NCBI GenBank assembly: GCA_913030835.1
Contig: CAJWDP010000010.1
Span: 19,168 to 83,167, forward strand
Direction: 5' to 3'
DNA: 64,000 nucleotides
Source: an uncultured Flavobacteriales bacterium
GTDB lineage: Bacteria; Bacteroidota; Bacteroidia; Flavobacteriales_D; Parvicellaceae
Below the pieces are notes generated by a model. It saw nothing but the letters and a program-made list of their open reading frames with translations. It searched no databases and had not been told where the DNA came from. The position numbers were made by a program, and so were the translations under genes. Shown in pieces: positions 19,292 through 27,522 of this stretch; positions within the stretch are counted from its first letter, which is position 1; each line of letters opens with the position of its first letter.

Positions 19292-20527
19292 TTAATCAAA
19301 TTCTGATTGAAGTATTTTAATTACTGCTCCAATCGTTTCTTCTTCTAAATCTGTTCTTTTCGCCAAGTCTTCAGCTGGAATTTCCAATACGGAACGTGCT
19401 GAATCACAACCAATTGACTTCAGCTGATCCAATATCCAGTGATCGATCTCATCTGCAAATTCTTCCAGATCAACATCATCAATTGCTTCTGTACCTTCAC
19501 GATATACATCCAGTTCCAGTTCAACCAGCTTGCTTGCCAGCTTTATGTTGTGCCCGCCTTTTCCAATAGCAAGAGAAACCTGATCCGGTTTCAGATATAC
19601 ATCCGCACGCCCACCGTCATTATCAATATCCATTGAAACAATTCTGGCCGGGCTCAATGCTCTTGTAATCAGTAGCTGCATATTGTTGGTCCAATTGATC
19701 ACATCAATATTTTCATTTCTAAGCTCACGTACAATTCCGTGAATCCTGGATCCTTTCATTCCAACACAAGCACCTACCGGATCGATTCTGTCATCATAAG
19801 ACTCCACAGCCACCTTTGCACGCTCACCCGGTTCTCTCACAATTTTTCTTATTGTAATCAGTCCGTCAAAAACTTCAGGAACTTCAAGTTCAAAGAGTCT
19901 TTCAAGGAATTCTGGCGCCGTTCTGGACAGAATAATTACAGGGTTATTGTTTCTCAAATCTACTTTTAATACTACGGCTCTAATACTATCGCCTTTCTTA
20001 AAATAATCGGTTGGTATCTGCTCCGATTTTGGCATGATCAACTCATTGCCTTCATCATCCAGCACAAGAATTTCTCTTTTCCAGATCTGGTAGACTTCCC
20101 CGGTGATTATTTCACCCACGCGTTCTTTGTACTTCTTGTAGATGTGATCTTTTTCAAGCTCTAAGATTCTTCCGATCAGATTTTGCCTTAGAGACAAAAT
20201 GTTCCGTCTTCCGAAATCTTCGAATTTGATTTCCTGAGAAACTTCTTCCCCTACTTCAAAATCAGGCTCTATTTGTATCGCATTTGCGTATGAAATTTGG
20301 GTGTTTGGATCTTCCACCTCCCCATCGTAAACGATCTCTCTGTTCAACCAGATTTCTAAATCTCCTTTATCTACGTTAATGATCACATCTATGTGCTCAT
20401 CTGTTCCGTATTTTTTCTTGAGCATCGATCTAAAGACATCTTCGAGGATCCTCATCATCGTAACTCGATCAATGTTTTTGAATTCTTTAAACTCCGAAAA
20501 TGACTCAATCAAATTTGCCGTGTCCAT
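19292..20527 (-). CDS. nusA: Transcription termination/antitermination factor NusA
   Basis: RNA-polymerase-associated factor that modulates pausing, termination and antitermination. 411 aa: N-terminal polymerase-binding domain (about 1-125), S1 domain (GEIITGEVYQIWKREILVL), then KH1 and KH2 with GACVGMKGSRIHGIVREL and VSLAIGKGGHNIKLASKL, and a short acidic C-terminus. It lacks the repeated acidic C-terminal domains of E. coli NusA, as expected in Bacteroidota. It is eight bases downstream of rimP. A terminator-like hairpin in the operon leader could make the gene self-regulating. Confidence 0.98.
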   Translation of the reverse strand: MDTANLIESFSEFKEFKNIDRVTMMRILEDVFRSMLKKKYGTDEHIDVIINVDKGDLEIWLNREIVYDGEVEDPNTQISYANAIQIEPDFEVGEEVSQEIKFEDFGRRNILSLRQNLIGRILELEKDHIYKKYKERVGEIITGEVYQIWKREILVLDDEGNELIMPKSEQIPTDYFKKGDSIRAVVLKVDLRNNNPVIILSRTAPEFLERLFELEVPEVFDGLITIRKIVREPGERAKVAVESYDDRIDPVGACVGMKGSRIHGIVRELRNENIDVINWTNNMQLLITRALSPARIVSMDIDNDGGRADVYLKPDQVSLAIGKGGHNIKLASKLVELELDVYREGTEAIDDVDLEEFADEIDHWILDQLKSIGCDSARSVLEIPAEDLAKRTDLEEETIGAVIKILQSEFD

Positions 20528-20535
20528 TGCATATC

Positions 20536-21012
20536 TTATTTAAATGAAATAACAAGTTTAGTTTGTTTTATATCTGTAAAAGGAATCTCGTATCGATTGA
20601 CTACCAATTCCTTTTTCTTTTTTCCTTCTATTTTTTCCTTTGTTTCCTTTTCAAGGATCACTTTCTCATCATCCACAGCTATTATTTTGCCATCCTGGCT
20701 GCCATGTGATTTGAATGTTACCTTGACTTCTCTCCCTATATTTTTGGTATATTGTTTATGCACTTTAAACGGTTGATCCATGCCCGCAGAAGAGACCGAT
20801 AGTTGGAAATCTTCTTCATCACGGTCTAAATTGTGCTCGATGTTTCGGCTTACTGCCACACAATCATCAATGGATACTTTTCCCGATTCTGCATCAAGAA
20901 ACAGCTGAATGTCGTTACTCGGCGAAATCTTCAAGTCTACAATGAAGAGGTCTTTTCCAATCTCTTCAATTCGGTCTTGCGCTAATTTTAACACTGTTTC
21001 TGTACCAATCAT
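20536..21012 (-). CDS. rimP: Ribosome maturation factor RimP
   Basis: Late-stage 30S assembly factor. 158 aa with the alpha/beta N-terminal domain (DLFIVDLKISPSNDIQLFLD, then DCVAVSRNIEHNLDRDEEDF, then LSVSSAGMDQPFK) and a C-terminal SH3-like barrel (GREVKVTFK). First gene of the conserved rimP-nusA-infB operon. A good ribosome-binding site (GAAGGAAT) directly precedes the ATG. The short Lys-rich insert in the C-terminal domain (KETKEKIEGKKKKE) is not unusual. Confidence 0.96.
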   Translation of the reverse strand: MIGTETVLKLAQDRIEEIGKDLFIVDLKISPSNDIQLFLDAESGKVSIDDCVAVSRNIEHNLDRDEEDFQLSVSSAGMDQPFKVHKQYTKNIGREVKVTFKSHGSQDGKIIAVDDEKVILEKETKEKIEGKKKKELVVNRYEIPFTDIKQTKLVISFK

Positions 21013-21041
21013 ATTCCTTCAAATGTGACCTTCTTTTGCAT

Positions 21042-21064
21042 AAAAAAGGGGGACTTTCGTCCCC
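21042..21064 (-). terminator. Intrinsic-terminator-like hairpin in the rimP-nusA-infB leader
   Basis: Minus strand: GGGGAC, tetraloop GAAA, GTCCCC, then CCTTTTTT. The GNRA loop on a six-bp GC-rich stem and the following U-run are textbook for an intrinsic terminator. It lies downstream of the consensus promoter at 21095-21125 and 30 bases upstream of rimP. It may therefore act as an attenuator for the operon as well as ending transcripts from the MORN-repeat gene. Confidence 0.85.
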
Positions 21065-21094
21065 ACTTCATCTTTTAATCACTATTTGATGGCA

Positions 21095-21125
21095 CAAATA
21101 TACAAAATAATATTTCGCACACAAA
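21095..21125 (-). promoter_or_regulatory. Consensus promoter of rimP-nusA-infB
   Basis: Minus strand: TTTG at 21125-21122, 19-base spacer, TATATTTG at 21102-21095; an exact match to the Bacteroidota -33/-7 consensus. The -33 box abuts the stop codon of the upstream MORN gene. The start site is expected near 21088. Confidence 0.75.
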
Positions 21126-22871
21126 TTATCTTCTCAGTTTGGGCTGTCCTCCCTTACTAACCACTACTTCTTCTAAATTTCCGTCTTTGTAGATCGCATG
21201 GTAAATCACCTTGTCTCTTTTCCCATATATGATCATTGCTCCGTGCATTTTATTGATCTTGTAATTGGTCTCAGACATTTTGGCCCCACGTCTTCCGTAC
21301 TGTATCGTTTGACCGTGTAGTTTCCCATCTTTGAATTCATTCTTATAAGCGACAATTACTCCGCCCGGATAGTAATGCTTCCAAACACCTTCTTTTTGAC
21401 CATTTTTGTATGGACCTTCCGCCGTGATTTTTCCATCTAGCTGGCTGTACGACTTCCATTGTCCGTCCTTATAACTCACCTCCTTAAACCTAGATTGTTC
21501 CAATATTACTTCTTCCATTTTGCTCTTGTCTTTTACAATTTTCCAGGTCCCTTCGTCCCGCAAATTGCCATTGTCGAAGTAGTATTTCCATGATCCTGTT
21601 TTCATGTCTCGTTCATAGGCCCCTTGGTAAGACAATGTTTCATTTGGATACCATCCTTTCCACGACCCCTGCATGAGGCCATCATGGTAGTCTCCTTCGT
21701 CTTTTTTATGCCCGTTCTGATACCAGCTGGTCCAGGTCCCTTCTTGCTTTCCATTCTTGTAGCTTCCTTTTTGTAGCAGCTCGCCACCTTCAAACCAAGT
21801 TGTCCACTCGCCTTCTTTCACATCTTCTGAATATGTGCCGACTCTCCATTTAGAACCATTGGAATAAAAATACTCCCATTCTCCTTCCCTCTTTCCTGCC
21901 GCATAAGACCCTCTGTAATGCACTTTCCCACTGGGGTAATAATACACCCAATGTCCACTTTGCAAATCCTGTTCGAAATCACCTTCCATATCGGTTTGGC
22001 CATTCCTGTCACGCCATATCCAATGACCTACTTTTTTACCCATTTCCCAATTGCCCTCTCGCAACACAATCCCGTTTTTAAAGTATGCCTTGTACTTTCC
22101 ATCGAGCTGGTCATTTGAAAAGTTCGCTTCTCTATCTATTGCTTCGCCATCGATGAAATAAAACTTCCAATGACCAACCTTCTTTCCATTATCGTGTTGA
22201 CCTATTATTCTGGGTTTACCTGCCGGATTGTATTTGGCATATGGCCCTGTCATAAGACCATTTTCATAAGTTGTCTTTTCTTTGATCGTGTATTCGCTGT
22301 GACGGGATTCAAGCACGCCCTCTCCATTCTCCACCGCCTGCTCGCCATTTTCATACCAATAATTCCACAAGTATCTTAACGAGTCATTGTACTCGAATTG
22401 TTCCTTGATCTGGTGTTCCGGAAATTGCAATGAGGGTTGATACCAAACTGTCCAGTATCCCACTTCCTTTCCCATACTGTAATTGCCCTCTTCCGCGGGA
22501 GCTCCATTCTTGAAGTACGAGAAATATGTGCTGTCCTGAAATCCCCATTTGAACCACCCTGTCTGTTGCAATTTTCCGTTTTCATAGAACCTCGACACTT
22601 TTCCATTGAGCTGTCCGCGATTATAATGAGCTATCTCTTGCTTTTTTCCGTTTTGATAATAAAATATCCATCTACCCTGCTTTGTTCCAATATCATTCCA
22701 GCCTTTGCTGTTAACGTAACCTTCGCTTCTAAGAATGGTGCTGTCCATGTCCCAATACGTGCGCACTTTTTCAACACCCAGCAACCCAGTGATCGTGTTT
22801 GAATATCCGTCCTCCTGACCAAAACTTATTCCGGCCAATCCCATTAAACATAAGCCCAAGATGTACTTCAT
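21126..22871 (-). CDS. Exported MORN-repeat protein (YwqK-like repeats)
   Basis: 581 aa with signal peptide MKYILGLCLMGLAGISFGQ. Nearly the whole mature chain consists of about 20-24-residue repeats of the form G-x-W-x-x-Y-x-x-NG-x-x-x-x-x-G-x-Y-x-x-G-x-x-x-G, e.g. GKREGEWEYFYSNGSKWRVG and GKQEGTWTSWYQNGHKKDEG; I count about twenty. This is the MORN_2 / YwqK pattern common in secreted Bacteroidota proteins, where the role is mostly unknown and probably protein or surface interaction. The frame is open 60 bases upstream of the chosen ATG at 22871, but only that ATG gives the signal peptide. The label toxin-antitoxin antitoxin, often attached to YwqK homologues, has no support here. Confidence 0.85.
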   Translation of the reverse strand: MKYILGLCLMGLAGISFGQEDGYSNTITGLLGVEKVRTYWDMDSTILRSEGYVNSKGWNDIGTKQGRWIFYYQNGKKQEIAHYNRGQLNGKVSRFYENGKLQQTGWFKWGFQDSTYFSYFKNGAPAEEGNYSMGKEVGYWTVWYQPSLQFPEHQIKEQFEYNDSLRYLWNYWYENGEQAVENGEGVLESRHSEYTIKEKTTYENGLMTGPYAKYNPAGKPRIIGQHDNGKKVGHWKFYFIDGEAIDREANFSNDQLDGKYKAYFKNGIVLREGNWEMGKKVGHWIWRDRNGQTDMEGDFEQDLQSGHWVYYYPSGKVHYRGSYAAGKREGEWEYFYSNGSKWRVGTYSEDVKEGEWTTWFEGGELLQKGSYKNGKQEGTWTSWYQNGHKKDEGDYHDGLMQGSWKGWYPNETLSYQGAYERDMKTGSWKYYFDNGNLRDEGTWKIVKDKSKMEEVILEQSRFKEVSYKDGQWKSYSQLDGKITAEGPYKNGQKEGVWKHYYPGGVIVAYKNEFKDGKLHGQTIQYGRRGAKMSETNYKINKMHGAMIIYGKRDKVIYHAIYKDGNLEEVVVSKGGQPKLRR

Positions 22872-23015
22872 TGATCTACTTATTAGTGTGGCTAAATTAG
22901 CAACTGAATCAATACCAAACGATCTGGTCACTATAACCTATGAACAACATATAGTTACAAATCAAACTCGTCGCAAATGCTTTATCACGTATAACCACAG
23001 ACGATTATCCATTGT

Positions 23016-25808
23016 CTATTCTTTTTGATCTATTGGAAAGATTTGGTCATAAAATATTTGATGCAATCTAGCCCGGATGGATAAGGTATTGATCTTGTTA
23101 TTCAAAGGGTCCGGGTATACTCTATTGCTGCAGAATACAAAGATGAAATCATTTACAGGATCAACCCAAACACAAGTGCCGGTAAAACCAGTGTGTCCAT
23201 ATGCCGAAACAGGGCAATCGTATGCTTTAGTAGAAGATGTGTCCCCTGTTGGTTTATCAAAACCCAAACCTCTCTCGCTATCCGGCTGGAGGCAGGTAAA
23301 AAGTGCAATGGTCGTATCTCTGATGTAGCGTCTACCTCCATATTCACCACCATTCAAGATCATTTGACAGAATACACCAACATCCTTTGCACTTGAGAAC
23401 AAGCCTGCACTTCCCGCCTCACCACCAAATAATGCAGCTGTTGGATCATGCACATATCCTTTCAGCACAGCTCCCCTCCAGTAGGTGTCGTATTCCGTTG
23501 GAGCTATCTTAATCAAATTGGTGTCAAGTTTGTTCAATGGATTAAAGCACATTGTTTTTAACCCCAAAGACCTGTAAAACAGACTGTCTAAGTACATTGA
23601 GTACGACTGTTCTTTCGGCACCTTTCCCACCATCAATTTGTAGATCATGTTCATGTTTATATCGCTGTATTTGTATTGCTTTTCGGGATCTAGTTTTACA
23701 GCATTCAACATATACCATAGTGAATCATAATAGTCCGCATCTAAATAAAAATTGTCCGAGATTTTGATGGCGAAATCTGGATGCTGGTAATCGCAATAAT
23801 ATTTATCCCACCTGCCCATCGAATCGTTTTGATATTGGTAGAATTTCTTCAGCCGTAATCCCGATGCTGCTCCGGATTTGTGCTCAAGTAACTCTCTGAA
23901 GGTAACCCCTTCGAATGTGCTTTTTTTACCCAGCTTCTTTTCCAGAGAGTCCGGCAAATAGATGCCAAGAGAATCGTCTAAAAGAAAGGTCTTGCTATCA
24001 AAAAAAGTCATAAATGCAGGTGTCGTTGCCAATATTTTAGTAAGTGATGCCAAATCATAAACGTCCGTATTACGCACAGGCCGAATTTTGTCGTAGGTAT
24101 GATGGCCGAATGATCGATCATAAATAATCTTTCCATTTTTTATGGCTACAATTTGACAGCCCGGCGCCGCCTCCGTGAATATCATTTCCCGAGCAATGGA
24201 CCGTACTCTTTGAAGTGAATCCGTGTGGATACCCACCTCTTCCGGCAGGGCATATTCCAACCGTGTTTTGTTTGTTGTCAACCCATAACCTGCCTTGAAC
24301 ACCCCATGAGACTTTCGGAGACGACCTTTGATCATAATCCCTCCGTAAATTGCTTCCGCAAGATTCTGTGGACCTAAACTGTACTCACCATACACTTGCA
24401 TCACAGTAGTAAAGTCTTCCAAATATTCCAGATTTTTGGAGAAACCAATGTTTACAATGATTAAGTCCAACTGGTCGTCGAGAGTGGAAAGCTCCTCCAG
24501 ATCCTTGGCGCTGGTCGTGTCGAGTTTTCCCTGAATGAGCAATACAAGCTTTCCAAATGACTTGAATCTTCCTACCCTAAATTTGCCTTTGCTAACCTTG
24601 AAATATGCAACGTCTTCGAACTTGTTCAATTCTTCATACAGCTGTCCAAATTTTGCGCCTCTATAACTGACCAGGCCGGTTTTAATTGCGTTTATGTCAC
24701 GAACTGGAACGCTGTTATTTTCATTCTTCAAAAGAACCAATGATTCTTTCTTTATTTGCTCAGAAACTCCTCTTAATGGAATATGAAATTGACTTAAATA
24801 CTCTTGTTTGTTTATAGGCTCGTTGGATTTTCTCATCCACGTTTTAGCAATAAGAATATTTCTAACTCGATCATCCAATTCTGAGATATCGATCTGATTT
24901 GTTTCAAGTTTTTCCTTGACCACTTTTTTAAATCTTTTAATACATGCTGAATCCGACGACTGTGCATAAAACAGATCTGCTCCCCATTTAAATTGCGAGC
25001 AACATCGAACAGTATCCTGTTCATCTGTGTTAAGTGAAGCAAGGAGGCCTCCTCGATCAAATCGTTCCTTGCTGTAATTGCTGTCTCTGAAAACAAAGGG
25101 ATCGGCGGGATAACATGAACGCTCAATTCCTATTGATATCAATCCTGAATCGATCAGCTGCTCTATCATCTGGTTCACTTCTTTCTCCTTGGAAGTAGTT
25201 TGCATCGAGTCTTTTTCACAGATTCGGTATGAACCAGCAACCATAACCTGGCCGTTTGACCTACACGAGTTCATCGTAGAAATTGCCTTTTGCACATATC
25301 TCGAAGAAAAATCAGCCCATGGGCTATAGGATGAGTCATTGCATGGAACATCCATCATGCAGAAGTTCACCCCCAGGTAATTGAATAGCTGCTGTTTCAA
25401 TGAAAGCACGCTGTCAAACGTTTCCTCAGAAAGGCCAAACAAACCAATTGGCAGCAGCTCGCCAGACAATAAAGATTCGGGAAAATCAATTGACCCTGCT
25501 CCCACAAATAGAGGAATGTCTTTGTTTAAATTCTGATTTGCTAGATGGATCAAATCCTCTAAATCACTGTCTATTATACATCCACCATAGTTTTGTTCAA
25601 AAAGATTGCTATCAAACCTGCTCATTTCAATCACAAAGAGCTGATTCAATTTTTCATCCAATGACAGTTCGTTCAAAACAGAATCTGCCCAAGATGTTTG
25701 AACACCATAAAATGGAAGCGCGCGCACTTTTTGTGTTGGCAGTTCTTGTTCATTACAGCTTATGAACAACATTAGTATAGCCAACGCCATATAAATTCGA
25801 AATGCCAT
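23016..25808 (-). CDS. Lipoprotein fusing a degenerate GH3 domain to a class C beta-lactamase-like serine hydrolase
   Basis: 930 aa. The N-terminus is a lipoprotein signal (LMLFISC). Residues about 36-340 align by pattern with the GH3 (NagZ-like) barrel of the Bacteroidota GH3/beta-lactamase fusions: WADSVLNELSLDEKLNQLFV at the start and DDRVRNILIAKTWM at the end. The catalytic features are gone: no KHFPGHG motif, and no TDA nucleophile motif where it should be. About 345-500 is a GH3 C-terminal-like linker. The serine hydrolase domain (about 510-910) is intact: SLTK with Ser near 588, a YSD segment (YKYSDIN) and HTG (GHTGFTG). It probably acts on cell-wall-derived or D-amino-acid-containing substrates at the inner face of the outer membrane. 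No operon partner. Confidence 0.88.
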   Translation of the reverse strand: MAFRIYMALAILMLFISCNEQELPTQKVRALPFYGVQTSWADSVLNELSLDEKLNQLFVIEMSRFDSNLFEQNYGGCIIDSDLEDLIHLANQNLNKDIPLFVGAGSIDFPESLLSGELLPIGLFGLSEETFDSVLSLKQQLFNYLGVNFCMMDVPCNDSSYSPWADFSSRYVQKAISTMNSCRSNGQVMVAGSYRICEKDSMQTTSKEKEVNQMIEQLIDSGLISIGIERSCYPADPFVFRDSNYSKERFDRGGLLASLNTDEQDTVRCCSQFKWGADLFYAQSSDSACIKRFKKVVKEKLETNQIDISELDDRVRNILIAKTWMRKSNEPINKQEYLSQFHIPLRGVSEQIKKESLVLLKNENNSVPVRDINAIKTGLVSYRGAKFGQLYEELNKFEDVAYFKVSKGKFRVGRFKSFGKLVLLIQGKLDTTSAKDLEELSTLDDQLDLIIVNIGFSKNLEYLEDFTTVMQVYGEYSLGPQNLAEAIYGGIMIKGRLRKSHGVFKAGYGLTTNKTRLEYALPEEVGIHTDSLQRVRSIAREMIFTEAAPGCQIVAIKNGKIIYDRSFGHHTYDKIRPVRNTDVYDLASLTKILATTPAFMTFFDSKTFLLDDSLGIYLPDSLEKKLGKKSTFEGVTFRELLEHKSGAASGLRLKKFYQYQNDSMGRWDKYYCDYQHPDFAIKISDNFYLDADYYDSLWYMLNAVKLDPEKQYKYSDINMNMIYKLMVGKVPKEQSYSMYLDSLFYRSLGLKTMCFNPLNKLDTNLIKIAPTEYDTYWRGAVLKGYVHDPTAALFGGEAGSAGLFSSAKDVGVFCQMILNGGEYGGRRYIRDTTIALFTCLQPDSERGLGFDKPTGDTSSTKAYDCPVSAYGHTGFTGTCVWVDPVNDFIFVFCSNRVYPDPLNNKINTLSIRARLHQIFYDQIFPIDQKE

Positions 25809-25923
25809 ATTCTAAATTAACGGATATAAATTGCCTTTTCTTACTCGCCAATTAATAGTTGTCCATGGGAAGTTTTTAACTGTCACTTGGGTTACTTCTA
25901 GAAAGCATTTGGTATAAAAGCGT

Positions 25924-26622
25924 ATGAAACTTATAAGAGCCATTATTTTTCTGACCGTTTTGTGCTCATGTTCAATTGGTGATTTCGAAATTAGAACAGT
26001 TCAAAAGCCCATCGATTCTTCAAAAGGAATCGATGATGTTCTTTCCAAATTAGAATCGATTGAATATGATGAACTTTCGGAAGCCTATAAAAAAGAAACC
26101 GGACATGTGGGTGCGTATATAAAAATGGTAAAAAACGGAACATTTTACCGACTGAACGAAACTGACACGGAAAAATATATTGTAGGTAGGATTAAAATCG
26201 GTGAATTGGTAAGTCATGACGACAATCTATTCAACAATTGGGTATTCGGCGCCAAAAGTTATCAACATATCTGGCTGATTGACAAGGAGTTGCTTTACAA
26301 AATTCTAGAGCTAAAAAATGAGCTGGCAAAAAGGGGGTACAATTCTGATGGGTTTCAAATAAAAAATGGTCATAGGCATCCCACCCATAACAGTAGAATT
26401 GGCGGCGCAAAAAAGAGCCAGCATATCGCAGGAAAGGCAGTTGACATAGTCGTCTTGGATATTAATAGAGACGGAAAATCAAATCAATCAGATAAAGAAA
26501 TCGTTCTCGAAATCTTAGAAGAAAAAGTTATCCGAAACAAAGGAGGAATAGGAAGGTATCCCGGGACAATGGTCGTTCACTTTGATGTTAGAGGTAAAAA
26601 AGCCCGTTGGGACAGCTATTAG
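25924..26622 (+). CDS. Lipoprotein peptidase M15-like (D-Ala-D-Ala carboxypeptidase fold)
   Basis: 232 aa with a lipoprotein-type signal (AIIFLTVLCSCS). The C-terminal half has the zinc-site pattern of M15 peptidases: His167 and Asp174 in SQHIAGKAVDIVV and His219 in MVVHFDVR, plus the preceding HPTHNSRIGG segment. Between them, around 176-190, DINRDGKSNQSDKE resembles a calcium-binding EF-hand-like loop. These residues predict a zinc enzyme that cuts cell-wall peptides, probably a D,D-carboxypeptidase or endopeptidase. The N-terminal 120 residues are not recognised. Divergent from the GH3/hydrolase lipoprotein, which is also a plausible wall-recycling protein. Confidence 0.82.
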   Translation: MKLIRAIIFLTVLCSCSIGDFEIRTVQKPIDSSKGIDDVLSKLESIEYDELSEAYKKETGHVGAYIKMVKNGTFYRLNETDTEKYIVGRIKIGELVSHDDNLFNNWVFGAKSYQHIWLIDKELLYKILELKNELAKRGYNSDGFQIKNGHRHPTHNSRIGGAKKSQHIAGKAVDIVVLDINRDGKSNQSDKEIVLEILEEKVIRNKGGIGRYPGTMVVHFDVRGKKARWDSY

Positions 26623-26644
26623 GGTCGTTGGTCATTAAATAGCA

Positions 26645-26690
26645 ATTCGTTAACACATTCATGAAACCATTTTAATAAGCATTCGTTAAC
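26645..26690 (+). repeat. Direct repeat ATTCGTTAAC x2 upstream of the amidotransferase-like gene
   Basis: ATTCGTTAAC occurs at 26645-26654 and again at 26681-26690 (36 bases start to start), each with the palindrome GTTAAC. They lie 55-100 bases before the next ATG and could be paired operator sites. No promoter consensus found here. Confidence 0.35.
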
Positions 26691-26744
26691 TTACTTAGAA
26701 TAACAGCGCATTGCATTCATTTATAGCGCGTTAGGAAGATAGAC

Positions 26745-27500
26745 ATGTTAAAATCGGTAAAAATCGCAATTATTGGCGATTACAACTTTAAGATTCCAAG
26801 CCACCTGCACACCAATGCGGCATTCCGTCATTGCGAAAATCATTTTGATTTCAGCATAAATACCTTTTGGGTTAATTCTGGTGATCTCAAAGAGAGTTTG
26901 CCAAATGCCCTCTCCAATTATACCGGGGTTTATCTAGCCAACGGCCCCTACAAGGAGCCTTATACCATTCTGAAGGCAATTGAGCACATTCGTGAGCAAA
27001 ACATTCCTTTTCTTGCCGTAGACAAGACCTACAAGTTTGTCTTGATTGATCTATTTGAAAACGTGCTTGGTTTTAGCTCGGTAAAACCGGATGTTGACAA
27101 ACAAAATGAAAAGCTGAACATCCAAAATCTTTATGAACAAAAGCTGATCTACTTTGATGAAGACTGCACCATTCATGATTGTTATGGAAGAAGAACCAGC
27201 TACGAGTATTCCGGTGAAAAATTTCAGCTTGATCCAAATTTTGCACACGAACTCAAAGAGAAAGGTGTCAATTTTTGCGGTTCAGATGACGATCAAAATT
27301 TACAAGCAATTGAATACAGCAGAAATGACTTTTTTGTGTCGGCCATGTTTAACCCCTTAGTCAACTCAACAGAAGATATGCCGCACCCTTTAATAACTGG
27401 TTTAATTTCTCACGCCATGGAGGTTAAAAAAAAATCTCTGTCGATAGCTGAGGATCAGCTGGATTCCAGCACAACGGGGTACCAACATCAAATGGTATAA
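26745..27500 (+). CDS. CTP-synthase C-terminal-like class I amidotransferase homologue, catalytic Cys absent
   Basis: 251 aa. By pattern it belongs to the 'CTP synthase C-terminal region-related (seleno)protein' group: IAIIGDYN at the start, LSNYTGVYLANGPYKEPYTI, IPFLAVDKTYKFVLIDLFENVLG, and FFVSAMFNPL near the end. In active members the middle motif is like IPFLGTCGGFQ, where Cys (or selenocysteine) is the nucleophile. Here it reads AVDKT, and the terminal FQPE that supplies Glu is FNPL. So it is most likely a non-catalytic homologue. The codons there are ordinary; there is no in-frame TGA. The ATG has a good ribosome-binding site (AGGAAG). The last 30 residues (KKKSLSIAEDQ onward) are extra. 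Cytoplasmic; role unknown. Confidence 0.75.
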   Translation: MLKSVKIAIIGDYNFKIPSHLHTNAAFRHCENHFDFSINTFWVNSGDLKESLPNALSNYTGVYLANGPYKEPYTILKAIEHIREQNIPFLAVDKTYKFVLIDLFENVLGFSSVKPDVDKQNEKLNIQNLYEQKLIYFDEDCTIHDCYGRRTSYEYSGEKFQLDPNFAHELKEKGVNFCGSDDDQNLQAIEYSRNDFFVSAMFNPLVNSTEDMPHPLITGLISHAMEVKKKSLSIAEDQLDSSTTGYQHQMV

Positions 27501-27522
27501 ACCGGACTCGTTTTTACGATTT

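Noticed and set aside
21126..22871. Calling the MORN protein an antitoxin because YwqK homologues are so annotated
   Set aside because: It has a signal peptide and no toxin partner nearby.
26990..27050. Selenocysteine at the missing nucleophile of the CTP-synthase-like protein
   Set aside because: The codons at this position are GCC GTA GAC AAG; no in-frame TGA exists in the gene.
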